The notes: generated by a model not told the origin, from the letters alone. A stretch of DNA of 64,000 nt from Deltaproteobacteria bacterium RBG_13_43_22 (GCA_001797675.1 MGQB01000036.1:1-64000); one strand, 5' to 3'. Shown: positions 17,835 to 27,035, numbered from the stretch's first letter. A program made the numbers and translations.

Positions 17835-17911
17835 ACAGGCTGAAGACTGAAGGCTGAAGGCCGAAGGAGGAAATCGGTTTTCTTCCTTCAGTCTTTAGCT
17901 TTCAGCCTAAA
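17835..17911 (+). repeat. Intergenic hairpin built from iterated words
   Basis: The left arm is AGGCTGAAGACTGAAGGCTG and continues AAGGCCGAAGGAGG; the right arm is CCTTCAGTCTTTAGCTTTCAGCCT, largely complementary. It fills the space between the activase and the next crotonase and could act as an attenuator or RNA-stability element. Confidence 0.6.
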
Positions 17912-17937
17912 CACCAATGAAATGGAGGCAGAAAATA

Positions 17938-18732
17938 ATGACTACTGAAAAAACCGTTCTCATGGAAACCAAAAACAGGATTTGTGTTGTGACCTTTAAT
18001 CAACCGGACAAACTGAATGCTATGAATGACGCCATGGCCGAAGAATTCAGGGCAGCCATCCATAAAATTAAAATGGACCCGGATCCTAAAGTCCTTGTCC
18101 TTACCGGTGCAGGCCGTGCCTTTAGCGCCGGCGGTAACCTGGAAAAGATGAGAGGCAGTGTTGGATCGAACCCGGCCAAGCGGAAAAGGGAGTCCTTTGC
18201 CTTTTATAATTCTTTCCTCCGTATCATGGACTTGGAAATTCCGACCATCGCCGCCATCAACGGCCATGCCATCGGCGCCGGGGCCTGTGTCAGCCTGGCC
18301 TGTGACATGCGGATTGCAGCCGAGAACAGCAAGATCGGTTTCACCTTTACCAAGATCGGACTTCATCCGGGGATGGGTGCGGAACACTTTCTTACCCGAA
18401 TGATAGGCCGGGCCCGTACCTTTGAATTGCTGATGACCGGAGACATCCTCTCGGCCGAAGAGGCCTTTCGTATCGGGCTGGTCAACCATCTGGCACCCCC
18501 GGAAAAATTAATGGAAAAGGCTCTGGAATTGGCCGGAAAAATTGCCGCTATGCCGGTTTTACCCATCCGGATGCTTAAGGAATCCATTGATGCCTCCACG
18601 AGAAATACCCTGGCCGAGACCCTCCACCGCGAATCGGCTTATCAGGCCCTATGCTACATGACCACTGATATCGCCGAAGGGATCGATTCGGCCAGAGAAA
18701 AAAGGGCTCCGAATTTTAAGGATGAATACTGA
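17938..18732 (+). CDS. Enoyl-CoA hydratase/isomerase (crotonase) family protein
   Basis: 264 residues from the ATG at 17938, which has GGAGG ten bases upstream; the track start at 17917 includes the Shine-Dalgarno and is unlikely. Oxyanion-hole segments are GRAFSAGGNLEKM and AAINGHAIGAGACVSLACDM. At the usual first catalytic Glu position the sequence is GFTFTKIGLHPGMGAEHFL, so the first Glu is replaced (Phe-Thr-Lys) while a Glu remains in GAEHF near the second position. Reaction type is therefore uncertain. It follows the activase by about 108 bases and is only moderately similar to the 3535-4335 crotonase, so it is not a recent duplicate. Confidence 0.88.
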   Translation: MTTEKTVLMETKNRICVVTFNQPDKLNAMNDAMAEEFRAAIHKIKMDPDPKVLVLTGAGRAFSAGGNLEKMRGSVGSNPAKRKRESFAFYNSFLRIMDLEIPTIAAINGHAIGAGACVSLACDMRIAAENSKIGFTFTKIGLHPGMGAEHFLTRMIGRARTFELLMTGDILSAEEAFRIGLVNHLAPPEKLMEKALELAGKIAAMPVLPIRMLKESIDASTRNTLAETLHRESAYQALCYMTTDIAEGIDSAREKRAPNFKDEY

Positions 18733-18921
18733 CCAGAAAGGATTAATTTATTGGAATCCAGAATCCAGGATAGAAATAAGCTCACCTATTAACATCAGAG
18801 GATAACGAGAAATTTTTTTAATCCGGTGTTAAATTCCCTTCGGTGTTGGTAGGGTCAGGATTGAAAATCGATCCCACAGACACATCTTCCGAAGTAAAAT
18901 CTTACCTTCGCCCCACCTTTT

Positions 18922-19839
18922 TCACTGAATTTTACACCGGTTTTTTAATGTCGCTACATCATCCGAAGCCAGTTCCAGAGTATTGGACTTTATCAACCGG
19001 TACATAACGGCATCCTCGTTCTGACTGTGGTCCAGGCCCAGGGCATGGCCGAATTCATGGGCCAGCACACGCACCAGCCGGTAGTCGTTGTCAAATTGAA
19101 AAATGGTAATGGACTGCCGGCCTTTTTTGTTTTCATAATTGCCTTCACAGAACTCGCGGCCTATGGCCTGGCCTATGTTTTGGTGGTCGACTAAATCCAG
19201 ATTGTAATTAGAGGCAACTTCATTGATGACCACAACCAGGCTGTTGATGGTTTCCATCAGTCTCTTCATTTCTTCCTGCCGCCCGTGCAGATGATCGCGC
19301 AAATTATTCAGTTCGCTTTTTTCTTTCATCAACCGCGAGTGGACGTTTTCAGAAACTCCGCCGCTGCGGTTCCAGGATTCGGCTTCCTTATTAAAAGCGT
19401 TCGTCCGTGAATGGTAGACCGTAAGATCACCGCCGAGGGCTGCATTTTTTTGTTCGTATTCCATTTTTAAACTATCCAGGCGCGCTTTTAATTCTTCGCA
19501 GGAGTTTTTGGAGCGGTCTATCTTAATATTGAGGCTTTTCAACCGGTCCGTTGCCTCCTGCCGATAGTCATAAACCAGATTAACCTCAATGTTTCCCTGG
19601 GGATCCTCCCGAAAAAGATCGCGGGAAACAGGTTTCCCCCACATCGCGGCGGCCATATTCACGGCCGTCCCAAATTCCTCACGGGTCAGGTCGAATCTTT
19701 CATCTACCTTGCCGAGGCGATAGGTTATCGGTTCCTGACAGGGCCGTGGTGTGCGAAGATAAAGGACGGTCGGAATAATTAAGACGGCCAGCAACAGAAG
19801 TATAAGCATCCAGCTGGTTGTTTTTGGTGAATGAGCCAT
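18922..19839 (-). CDS. Membrane-anchored matrixin-like zinc metalloprotease
   Basis: 305 residues. A single N-terminal membrane segment (about residues 10-28, WMLILLLLAVLIIPTVLYL) anchors the protein. The middle (about 85-190) is charged and heptad-like, probably coiled coil. The C-terminus carries the metzincin zinc motif LAHEFGHALGLDHS (HExxHxxGxxH) and a following Met in AVMYRL that can form the Met-turn. The catalytic domain should face the periplasm. Substrate unknown. It stands alone on the minus strand between crotonase genes. Confidence 0.85.
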   Translation of the reverse strand: MAHSPKTTSWMLILLLLAVLIIPTVLYLRTPRPCQEPITYRLGKVDERFDLTREEFGTAVNMAAAMWGKPVSRDLFREDPQGNIEVNLVYDYRQEATDRLKSLNIKIDRSKNSCEELKARLDSLKMEYEQKNAALGGDLTVYHSRTNAFNKEAESWNRSGGVSENVHSRLMKEKSELNNLRDHLHGRQEEMKRLMETINSLVVVINEVASNYNLDLVDHQNIGQAIGREFCEGNYENKKGRQSITIFQFDNDYRLVRVLAHEFGHALGLDHSQNEDAVMYRLIKSNTLELASDDVATLKNRCKIQ

Positions 19840-20017
19840 GTTGGAAAATGAAAAAAATTAAAGTATGACGGCTTCCTAATAATTCGTCAACTACCCATTT
19901 CTTTTAAAATTGCTTTTGATTTAGACGAGTATAAAATATCGAAGAAATGAGAGTCAAGGAGAATAATAGAATGTTCTGATTGGCTTGAATTTTAAACTTT
20001 TTTGGGTTATAAAATTG

Positions 20018-20131
20018 ATGGACCAACGGCAGAAACCTATGAGTCAAGGAGCAGGTGCCTGTACGCCGTTGACAGAACGGGGAGATACGCTGGCCACCGT
20101 ATTCAACCCTTGTATTCATAGGAGGAAATAA
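20018..20131 (+). pseudogene. Short ORF, possible 3' remnant of a lost gene
   Basis: 37 codons (MDQRQKPMSQGAGACTPLTE, then RGDTLATVFNPCIHRRK) ending TAA, with the last base shared with the ATG of the crotonase remnant (TAATG). A Shine-Dalgarno for the next gene lies inside its end. It looks like the C-terminal tail of a larger protein in a former operon with that crotonase, but I cannot assign a family. It may instead be a chance ORF. Confidence 0.35.
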
Positions 20132-20451
20132 TGTCTTCTCGCCGACTCACTTATGATGAATTCGGAGAGATACGGGTGATCCGTTTTAATAGACCGGAGG
20201 TCATGAACTGCATCGGACCGGTCACCCATGCCGAATTGGTAGAGGCCTGGAACCGATTCCGGCCGGATGAAGCAGCCATTCGAGGTTTTGGTCTTCCCCT
20301 GGATGAAGGGCTTCGCATAGAGGTTCAATGCTTCAATCGCTCCATAAAACAACCTGAGACCGCAGAAGGCCTGCGGCGTTTTGTAGAACGGGACCACCCC
20401 GATCGCCTCAAAGGACGACCAAGCCAAACACCGGGTCTGGTAAGAGACTAA
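20131..20451 (+). pseudogene. Crotonase with large in-frame internal deletion
   Basis: 106 codons. The N-terminus (DEFGEIRVIRFNRPEVMN, then C and AELVEAWNRFRPDE) is the beginning of an enoyl-CoA hydratase. The sequence then jumps to the family's C-terminal tail (GLPLDEGLRIEVQCFNRS, EGLRRFVERDHPD). Roughly 150 residues containing both oxyanion-hole loops and the active site are missing, with the frame kept. It cannot be an active hydratase. A sound Shine-Dalgarno (AGGAGG) remains, so the stub may still be translated. Confidence 0.8.
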
Positions 20452-20474
20452 TCAAGGAATAAGGAGGGGATAAC

Positions 20475-21281
20475 ATGGAGGATTTAATTCAAAAAGCAGC
20501 TGAACAATTAGTGAAAAGCAAACATGCCATAACCCTGACCGGTGCGGGAATTTCCACCGAATCGGGAATTCCTGATTTTCGCGGACCAAACGGGATCTGG
20601 ACCAAAAACCCGGAGGCCGAAAGAAAGGCCTACCAGAGCTATGCCAAGTTCCAGCAAAATCCCAAGGAATATTGGAAAGATCGAATGGCCGGCGCTTCGC
20701 TTCTGGGGGATCTGACCAATGCCGCACCCAATCCGGGTCATTATGCCTTGGCCGAATTGGAGAAAATAGGGATCTTGAAATGTGTGGTCACCCAGAATAT
20801 CGACAATCTCCACCAGAAGGCAGGCAGTCAAAGGGTCCTGGATTATCATGGAAACATTTCCTTATTGAGATGCGTTTCCTGTGACGCCCGCTTTGACCCC
20901 GGGGAATTCCACCTGGATCGATTATTGGCTGAGGATCGACTGCCGCCCCTATGCCGGAAATGCAATGGGGTCCTGAAGTCGGACGTGGTCCACTTTCATG
21001 AGGCCATTCCCATGGATGTGGCCCAGGAAAGTCAGGAACAAGCCGAAAAATGCGACCTCATGTTGATTTGCGGCACCTCGGCCGTGATTTATCCCTTTGC
21101 TTATCTGCCCAGGATAGCCAGACAACGGGGGACTGGGAAAAAAACCATCATCATCGAAATCAATGCCGATCCCACCCCTTTGACCGAAGAGGGCATTTCC
21201 GATTACCTGATCCAGGGCAAGACCGGCACGATCCTGCCGAAGATCCTGGAAGAGGTTAAGAAAAGAAGGGAGGGGAAGTAA
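20475..21281 (+). CDS. cobB: Sir2-family NAD-dependent protein deacylase
   Basis: 268 residues, usual sirtuin length. Motifs: NAD site LTGAGISTESGIPDFRG (about 21-37), TQNIDNLHQKAG, catalytic His in LDYHGN (about residue 120), zinc Cys pairs CVSCDARF and CRKCNG, then CGTSAVIYPFA and IIEINADPTPLT. It removes acyl groups from lysines using NAD; in acyl-CoA-rich metabolism such enzymes control acyl-CoA synthetases and other enzymes. AAGGAGGGG precedes the ATG at good spacing. It follows the crotonase remnant by 23 bases, among genes of acyl-CoA metabolism. Confidence 0.95.
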   Translation: MEDLIQKAAEQLVKSKHAITLTGAGISTESGIPDFRGPNGIWTKNPEAERKAYQSYAKFQQNPKEYWKDRMAGASLLGDLTNAAPNPGHYALAELEKIGILKCVVTQNIDNLHQKAGSQRVLDYHGNISLLRCVSCDARFDPGEFHLDRLLAEDRLPPLCRKCNGVLKSDVVHFHEAIPMDVAQESQEQAEKCDLMLICGTSAVIYPFAYLPRIARQRGTGKKTIIIEINADPTPLTEEGISDYLIQGKTGTILPKILEEVKKRREGK

Positions 21282-21434
21282 AAAGGGCACCCTCCACCCC
21301 AGCGGGCGAGTATTAGGGGGAGGGGGATGAAAATTTATTTTGACGTTTACTATTGTATTAAGGGGAATCTATCAACAGGATGAAAGGAATACCGTCCCGA
21401 TTCGGTCGACGTTAAGTGGCAGGAGGAGACCAGG

Positions 21435-22289
21435 ATGAACTTAAAAGGAAGCAAAACCGAAAAAAATCTTGAAATGGCTTTTGCTGCAGAATCAAAGGCC
21501 CGAAATGCCTATACCCTCTACGCTGATGCGGCTCGGAAAGCGGGGCATCCCCTTGTGGCCGATGTATTTTTGGAGATTGCTCAAAATGAAGAAGAACATG
21601 CCGGGGGTCATTTGAGATTTCTCGAAAAAATCCGGGATACCCAAACCAATTTGGAAGCGGCTGTCCACGGCGAACATTACGAAGCCACCACGATCTATCC
21701 TGGGTTTGCCAGGATCGCCCGAGAAGAAGGGTTTGAAGAAATTGCTGATTATTTTGAACGAATGACTCATATAGAGGCCAGACATGAAAAAATGATCGGG
21801 AATCTTCTTGCCCAGTTAAAAAAGGGGTCCACCCCCGAAGAAAGGACGACCGGACATTCCTCGATAACCCTGGTAGAAGTCATGTTGCCGCATCAGGGTA
21901 ACCCGGCGGGCAACGTACATGGGGGGGAGATTATGAAGATGATGGATACCGCCGCCGGGGTGGTTGCCGCGCGTCATGCCCATTCCAATGTGGTGACGGC
22001 CAAAGTGGAAGAACTGAATTTTTTAAGGCCGGTCCATATAGGAGAACTGGTTTTCGCTCATGCCAGACTCACCTTTGTCAGCCGGACCTCCATGGAGGTT
22101 TTGGTGGAGGTCGAAACCGAGAATCTGGCTACGGAAGAACATCACAAAGCCCTGACGGCCTCGTTCATTTATGTATCCCTGGATCGAACCGGGAAACCCA
22201 TAGAGGTTCCCCCTCTTCTCATTACCACTGAAGAAGGCGAACGGCTCTTCGAGGAAGGACGGAAACGATACGACACCCGTAAAAAATAA
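21435..22289 (+). CDS. Rubrerythrin-like diiron domain fused to a hotdog acyl-CoA thioesterase
   Basis: 284 residues in two unrelated domains. Residues 1 to about 135 are a ferritin-like/rubrerythrin four-helix domain with diiron ligands in NEEEHAGGHLRFLEK and THIEARHEKM; no C-terminal rubredoxin Cys-x2-Cys follows. Residues about 140-270 are a YciA/BACH-type hotdog thioesterase (GNPAGNVHGGEIMKMMDTAAG, LNFLRPVHIGEL, TSMEVLVEVETE). The frame is continuous with no plausible internal start at the junction, so the fusion appears genuine. A role combining peroxide reduction with acyl-CoA hydrolysis is speculative. AGGAGGAG lies upstream of the ATG. Confidence 0.85.
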   Translation: MNLKGSKTEKNLEMAFAAESKARNAYTLYADAARKAGHPLVADVFLEIAQNEEEHAGGHLRFLEKIRDTQTNLEAAVHGEHYEATTIYPGFARIAREEGFEEIADYFERMTHIEARHEKMIGNLLAQLKKGSTPEERTTGHSSITLVEVMLPHQGNPAGNVHGGEIMKMMDTAAGVVAARHAHSNVVTAKVEELNFLRPVHIGELVFAHARLTFVSRTSMEVLVEVETENLATEEHHKALTASFIYVSLDRTGKPIEVPPLLITTEEGERLFEEGRKRYDTRKK

Positions 22290-22344
22290 TTAGCCCCTTA
22301 TTCTTTAATCGATTGAAATTAACTCCCAACCAAGGAGCACTTTA

Positions 22345-22677
22345 ATGGCCAAACAAAAAGTTCCCGTCAAACATTACCAGCGGTTGTCTAAACTCTTTCC
22401 TGAAGCCCTCTCTGCACTTGAGAATTTAGGCTCGGCCGTTCGCAATTCCGGCCCCATCAAAGGAAAGACCGCAGAACTCATCCAACTGGCAGGAGCGGCA
22501 GCCGTACAATCCGAAGGTTCGGTCCACTCCCATACACGCCGGGCTGTTCAGGAAGGCGCCTCAAAAGAGGAGATCCGGCATACGATGTTGCTGCTGATTT
22601 CGACTATCGGGTTTCCTCGCGCTTCGGCAGCCTTGAGATGGGCCGAGGATATCTTAAGTAAGACAAAAAAGAAATAA
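22345..22677 (+). CDS. Carboxymuconolactone decarboxylase/AhpD-family protein without the redox Cys pair
   Basis: 110 residues, single helical CMD domain (GKTAELIQLAGAAAVQSEGS, then EGASKEEIRHTMLLLIST). AhpD-like members carry Cys-x2-Cys before the His; here the position reads EGSVHSHTRRA, with no Cys in the whole protein. It is therefore not an AhpD-type disulfide reductase and may be a decarboxylase-like or binding protein. CAAGGAG precedes the ATG. It lies 55 bases after the rubrerythrin fusion and may be cotranscribed. Confidence 0.8.
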   Translation: MAKQKVPVKHYQRLSKLFPEALSALENLGSAVRNSGPIKGKTAELIQLAGAAAVQSEGSVHSHTRRAVQEGASKEEIRHTMLLLISTIGFPRASAALRWAEDILSKTKKK

Positions 22678-22689
22678 GTCAACGCATTT

Positions 22690-22745
22690 TCTCCTAAACC
22701 CCCGCAGCAAGCTGTGGGAATGCGCTCGCTATCATGTTCAATCGG
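22690..22745 (+). repeat. R2 repeat, 3' half only
   Basis: CCCGCAGCAAGCTGTGGG hairpin followed by AATGCGCTCGCTATCATGTTCAA matches the second half of the 125-bp R2 repeat. The track start of the downstream hydrolase (22714) lies inside it, which is why the later ATG is preferred. Confidence 0.75.
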
Positions 22746-22758
22746 TTGGCAGGTGATC

Positions 22759-23574
22759 ATGCCCTTTGTTGCCGTTCGAGACCTCAATATTTATTATGAA
22801 ATCCGCGGGACCGGCCCACGGTTGTTGATAATCAGCTGGACCGGAGGAGACTTGCGCCGCTCCCCGAGTTTCTTTGACATGCCGATTGCCCGGCACTTTG
22901 AGATGTTGGCTTTTGATCAACGCGGTTTGGGACAAACCTCCAAACCGGACATCCCTTACACGATGGCCGATTATGCCGCCGACGCCGATGCCTTGCTCGA
23001 TGCGGTGGGGTGGAATCGCTGCCTGGTCATGGGGATCTCCTTCGGGGGCATGGTGGCCCAGGAATTTGCTTTGCGCTATCCCCAGCGAGTCGAACGGCTG
23101 GTCCTGGCCTGCACCAGCAGCGGCGGTGCCGGTGGGGCCTCTTATCCGTTACACGAACTGGCCGAACTCCCCATTGAAAATTATGTTCGCCGAACTCTGG
23201 AATTGAGCGACACACGCCGGGACGAGGTCTGGCAGACCGCCAACCCCGAACGGTTTCAATCGCTGATCGAAATGACTTTATCCGGAATGCAAATTGGGGC
23301 TGATGAACCCGGGCGGCAAAGCGGGGCTCGCCGACAGCTCGAAGCCCGCATCGGTCATGATACCTTTGATCGGCTCCCTACCCTATCCATACCGGTTTTT
23401 ATCTGCGGCGGCTGGTATGATGGAATCGCCACCCCTGACAATCTTAAAGCCCTCCAGGCACAGATCCCAAAAGCCCGAATGGAACTGTTCAAGGGAGGGC
23501 ATTTATTTTTTCTGCAAGATCCAAAGGCCTTTGAACGCATTTCGGTTTTTTTATTGGGGGAGTCGGACCGTTAG
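22759..23574 (+). CDS. Alpha/beta-hydrolase fold protein
   Basis: 271 residues from the ATG at 22759 (MPFVAVRDLNIYYEIRGTGP), the typical start for this family; the track start at 22714 falls in an R2 repeat remnant. Nucleophile elbow GISFGGMVAQ (Ser), acid in GGWYDGIATP, and His in FKGGHLFF complete the triad. Oxyanion/cap features (AFDQRGLGQTSKP) resemble 3-oxoadipate enol-lactonase and ring-cleavage hydrolases, but the substrate cannot be read from sequence. The Shine-Dalgarno (GGCAGG) is weak. Confidence 0.85.
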   Translation: MPFVAVRDLNIYYEIRGTGPRLLIISWTGGDLRRSPSFFDMPIARHFEMLAFDQRGLGQTSKPDIPYTMADYAADADALLDAVGWNRCLVMGISFGGMVAQEFALRYPQRVERLVLACTSSGGAGGASYPLHELAELPIENYVRRTLELSDTRRDEVWQTANPERFQSLIEMTLSGMQIGADEPGRQSGARRQLEARIGHDTFDRLPTLSIPVFICGGWYDGIATPDNLKALQAQIPKARMELFKGGHLFFLQDPKAFERISVFLLGESDR

Positions 23575-23631
23575 GCAAAGCGCTGATGTTGTCCATCCAT
23601 CGACCTTATCTGACTTTTCCAAGGGGGGAAA

Positions 23632-24123
23632 ATGCCGGTGAATTTGGAACCCATGACTGCCGTTGACCGCAACCCGGTTATTGATATTTTTAATTATTAT
23701 ATCGAAAACAGCTTTGCCGCCTATCCTGACCATAAGGTATCTTACGATTTTTTTGACCATCTGTTAAAGGCGGGCGAAAGCTACCCGGCCATCGTCGTCA
23801 AAGATGGAAAGGGGACGGTGGTAGGTTTTGGAATGCTGCGCGCCTTTCACCCCTTTCCAGTTTTTTCAAAAACAGCCGAAATCTCTTATTTTATAAAGCC
23901 GGCTTGGGTCGGTAAGGGTCTCGGCAAGAAGATGCTTGAACACCTCATCCATAAAGCCGAAGAAAAAGGCATCACCTCCATCCTGGCCAGTATCTCGTCA
24001 CTAAATATTCAGAGCATCGGTTTTCATAAAAATAACGGATTTAGGGAATGCGGACGTTTTAAGAAGATCGGCAGGAAAAAAGGGCAAGCGTTTGATGTGG
24101 TCTATATGCAAAAAATACTCTGA
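23632..24123 (+). CDS. GNAT-family N-acetyltransferase
   Basis: 163 residues with the acetyl-CoA binding segment VGKGLGKKMLEHLIHKAEEK and a C-terminal IGFHKNNGFRECGRFK. This layout matches phosphinothricin/amino-acid acetyltransferase-type GNATs. The ATG follows AAGGGGGGAA. It is separated from the hydrolase by 57 bases on the same strand. Substrate unknown. Confidence 0.88.
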   Translation: MPVNLEPMTAVDRNPVIDIFNYYIENSFAAYPDHKVSYDFFDHLLKAGESYPAIVVKDGKGTVVGFGMLRAFHPFPVFSKTAEISYFIKPAWVGKGLGKKMLEHLIHKAEEKGITSILASISSLNIQSIGFHKNNGFRECGRFKKIGRKKGQAFDVVYMQKIL

Positions 24124-24210
24124 TCAATCGGGATCTTTGAAACACGTCCCCTTTGGCCTGATCTCAGTGTCAGCCTCAAAATTTAATACTCGAAACGGGG
24201 TAAACAACCT

Positions 24211-26850
24211 TTATCGGTCGAGCTCCTCTCTGACGGCTACGGCTATCGCCTCCAGGGTATAGGGTTTTTTAAGGTACCGCCCGGCCCCCAGTCTTTGGGC
24301 CTCTTTGACGCGGTCCGTTTCGGAGAATCCGCTGGTAATGACCGCCCTTTGACCGGGCCGCATCTGAATGACCCTCCGGTAGGTTTCCAGGCCGTCCATA
24401 TTCGGTTCCATAATCATATCCAGGATCAGGAGATCCACCGGATTGCCGGTTACGTATTCAACCGCCTCTTTCCCGTTAGAAACCGAAGCCGTCCTATATC
24501 CGATTTTTCTCAACATCTCTTCAGCGATCTTCCTCTGGTCCTCTACGTCATCAACCACCAGCACCATTTCTCCCCTGCCTGCCGAAAGCCCGGCCGTTAT
24601 GGGTTGGGTGTTCCCATCGGCATCTTTTCTGGTAGCCGGGAAGTAGAGGGTAAAGGTTGTTCCTTTCCCAATCTCACTTTTAATGTCTATAAAACCGTTG
24701 TGATCCTCTACCGTCCCCCAAACCACCGACATGCCCAGGCCGGTTCCACTCCTTCCCATGACCTTGGTCGTGTAGAAAGGCTCGAAGATTCTTTCCACTT
24801 CCTTTTCCGTCATGCCTATCCCCTGGTCTATCACCCTGACCGCTACATATTCGCCTTCCCCCAGATGATCATTTTCCGTTCTTATTCTGTCGACGTAGAG
24901 GTTCTGGGTGGAGATAAGAACCTCTCCTCCGGCAGCCATCGCCTCCGCGGCGTTGGAAACAAGATTCATAATGACTTTGGAAAGGTGAACAGGTGATCCC
25001 AGGATATTGAGCAAATGCTCATCAGGCCGGGTCAGAAATCTCAAGTTTCGGTGATATTGGGAAAGACTTTCATGCTCCGGACTCTTGAGGTATTCGGAGA
25101 TGATTTCGTTGAAATTAGTCACCTCTTTAGCCATAACCCCTCTTCGGGCCAAGGTCAGCAAATCCTGAACAATCGTGGCCGCCTTTTCTCCGGATTTCTT
25201 GATGGTCAGGAGGGGATCACGCAAGGGACTGTCTTGGGGGAGGTCCATCAGTAACAGATCGGGATAGCTCAAAATACCGGACAGAATATTGTTCAGGTCA
25301 TGAGCAACCCCACCGGCCAGCGTTCCAATGGCTTCCATTTTCTGAGCGTGACGCAATCGCATTTCCAGACTTTTTTTTTCGCTGATGTCTTCGTAAAAAA
25401 TTATTTTTTCGCCGCTCTCTAATCGGACCGGACGGGAATCCACCAACTTTTCGCTGCCGTCCTTACAGACGACGGGAATGGTCATAACAGGAGTCCCTTC
25501 GGAGATCAAACCCTTGAGGTCTTTCACATCAATAGAAACCCCATCATGATTGGGATTTCTTTGGAGATCTTCCAATCCATACCCGAACATGGAGGAAAAT
25601 TCGGGATTGACATATTTAAAGTTACCGTCTTCTCCGATAAGGCTTACTCCGAAAGGGGATTCTTCAACCAGTTTTCGGAAGTTTTCCTTCTCCCGGTACA
25701 GAGCCTCTTCAACTTTCTTCCGGGAAGTGATGTCTCTGGCAATCCCCTGAACGGCGTAAGGTTCCCCGTGACGATAAATCGTGGAAGCGATGGTTTCCAG
25801 ATAAAGCATTTCATCCTTTTGATTGGTGATTTTAAATTCGGTCATTTTTTTCTGAAAGCCATTTTCGATCAGTTCCTGGAGGGTCTGAAAGGCAAGGAGC
25901 AACTGGCCCTCGTCCAGGATGGATTGGAAATTAAACGATCGAACCTCCTCCTTTCGAATCCCGAATAAATTCAGAGAAGCCGGATTGGCATCAATAAAAT
26001 TTCCTTGAAAATCATGGACGTAAACACAATCCAGGGAACGTTCAAAAAGGGCCTTGTAGCGTTCCTCACTTTCCAGCAGTGCGGCTTCGGCCTGTTTACG
26101 TTCCCCAATTTCCCTGGTCAATTCTGAGGTACGGGCCTTAACCCGCAGTTCAAGTTCATTGCGCATTTTATTCAGAGCCTCTTCGGCCGCCTTCCTTTCC
26201 GAGATCTCCTGCGTGAGCTGCCCATTCGATTCTTTGAGCCGTTTTTCCGATTCCAAAAGGGCCTGGTGTTTTTGAATTAATCCTTCCTGGGTAAGATGGC
26301 GTACATTTTCATAAATATAGGCGATTAAACCAATCCCGGATAAGGCCACCAGGGTCTGAATCTTCAGGTTCAAGAGCAGGGTTGGGGTGAGCGATAAGGG
26401 TTCCTGGATGAGGAAACTGATCAATACCGACAGGAGACTGATTAAACCCCAGATTATCCCGCCCCTGTTCCCCAAGGAAAAAAAGGCCAGCAGCGGATAA
26501 ATGAATAACCAACCCACGTAATCGATGCGATGGTTCATTCCGATCAAGTTAGTATGATGAAGGACCATAAAGAAAAAAAACAGGGCCACCATAACCCGGT
26601 AAACCAAAAGGGACTTTTCCTGGGTGTTGGATCGGAAGATCCAAAGCGAACCGATAGTGATCGTCAAACCGGCGGCCAGGATCATGGCCGCCGCAAAGTA
26701 GAATCCTTTGACAAAGAAATAGGCCGAATAGGCATAAAGGAAAGGTCCACCCACCCATTGCAGGATTTTTGCGAAACGAAACCGATAGGTCATATCGGTC
26801 GAAATATTCTCGGCAGGATCGAAATACATTCCGAAGAGCCACATTTTCAT
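24211..26850 (-). CDS. Membrane-bound hybrid histidine kinase
   Basis: 879 residues. About six hydrophobic segments occupy residues 20-185 (for example FYFAAAMILAAGLTITIGS), giving a membrane sensor without a large periplasmic loop. A coiled coil follows (about 190-260), then two PAS domains, HisKA with His517 in GGVAHDLNNILSG, HATPase (VIDQGIGMTEKE, GTGLGMSVVWG), and a C-terminal receiver with LLILDMIMEP. It stands alone with no response regulator or output gene beside it. The divergent hisS promoter lies upstream. Confidence 0.92.
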   Translation of the reverse strand: MKMWLFGMYFDPAENISTDMTYRFRFAKILQWVGGPFLYAYSAYFFVKGFYFAAAMILAAGLTITIGSLWIFRSNTQEKSLLVYRVMVALFFFFMVLHHTNLIGMNHRIDYVGWLFIYPLLAFFSLGNRGGIIWGLISLLSVLISFLIQEPLSLTPTLLLNLKIQTLVALSGIGLIAYIYENVRHLTQEGLIQKHQALLESEKRLKESNGQLTQEISERKAAEEALNKMRNELELRVKARTSELTREIGERKQAEAALLESEERYKALFERSLDCVYVHDFQGNFIDANPASLNLFGIRKEEVRSFNFQSILDEGQLLLAFQTLQELIENGFQKKMTEFKITNQKDEMLYLETIASTIYRHGEPYAVQGIARDITSRKKVEEALYREKENFRKLVEESPFGVSLIGEDGNFKYVNPEFSSMFGYGLEDLQRNPNHDGVSIDVKDLKGLISEGTPVMTIPVVCKDGSEKLVDSRPVRLESGEKIIFYEDISEKKSLEMRLRHAQKMEAIGTLAGGVAHDLNNILSGILSYPDLLLMDLPQDSPLRDPLLTIKKSGEKAATIVQDLLTLARRGVMAKEVTNFNEIISEYLKSPEHESLSQYHRNLRFLTRPDEHLLNILGSPVHLSKVIMNLVSNAAEAMAAGGEVLISTQNLYVDRIRTENDHLGEGEYVAVRVIDQGIGMTEKEVERIFEPFYTTKVMGRSGTGLGMSVVWGTVEDHNGFIDIKSEIGKGTTFTLYFPATRKDADGNTQPITAGLSAGRGEMVLVVDDVEDQRKIAEEMLRKIGYRTASVSNGKEAVEYVTGNPVDLLILDMIMEPNMDGLETYRRVIQMRPGQRAVITSGFSETDRVKEAQRLGAGRYLKKPYTLEAIAVAVREELDR

Positions 26851-27006
26851 GGGCCGTCTCCTTTCTTCTCGGATACCGCTCTGTTACTGAGGAACAATTT
26901 CCACTGGGTCTTATTCCGGGGCTCAACAAAACAACCGGATATTTCCCGGCCAAACAACGCTCCAGTTTATATTATCGTATCAACTTTAGTAGAAATTAAC
27001 AATTTC

Positions 27007-27035
27007 TGGACAAAAAGGAAGAATTTTTGTATAAA
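27007..27035 (+). promoter_or_regulatory. Sigma-70 type promoter of hisS
   Basis: TGGACA (27007-27012), 17-base spacer, TATAAA (27030-27035): five of six matches in each hexamer at optimal spacing, 45 bases before the hisS ATG. Confidence 0.6.

Noticed and set aside
26549-26953. 134-codon minus-strand ORF overlapping the start of the membrane kinase
   Set aside because: Frame shadow of the kinase N-terminus, without homology or a ribosome site.
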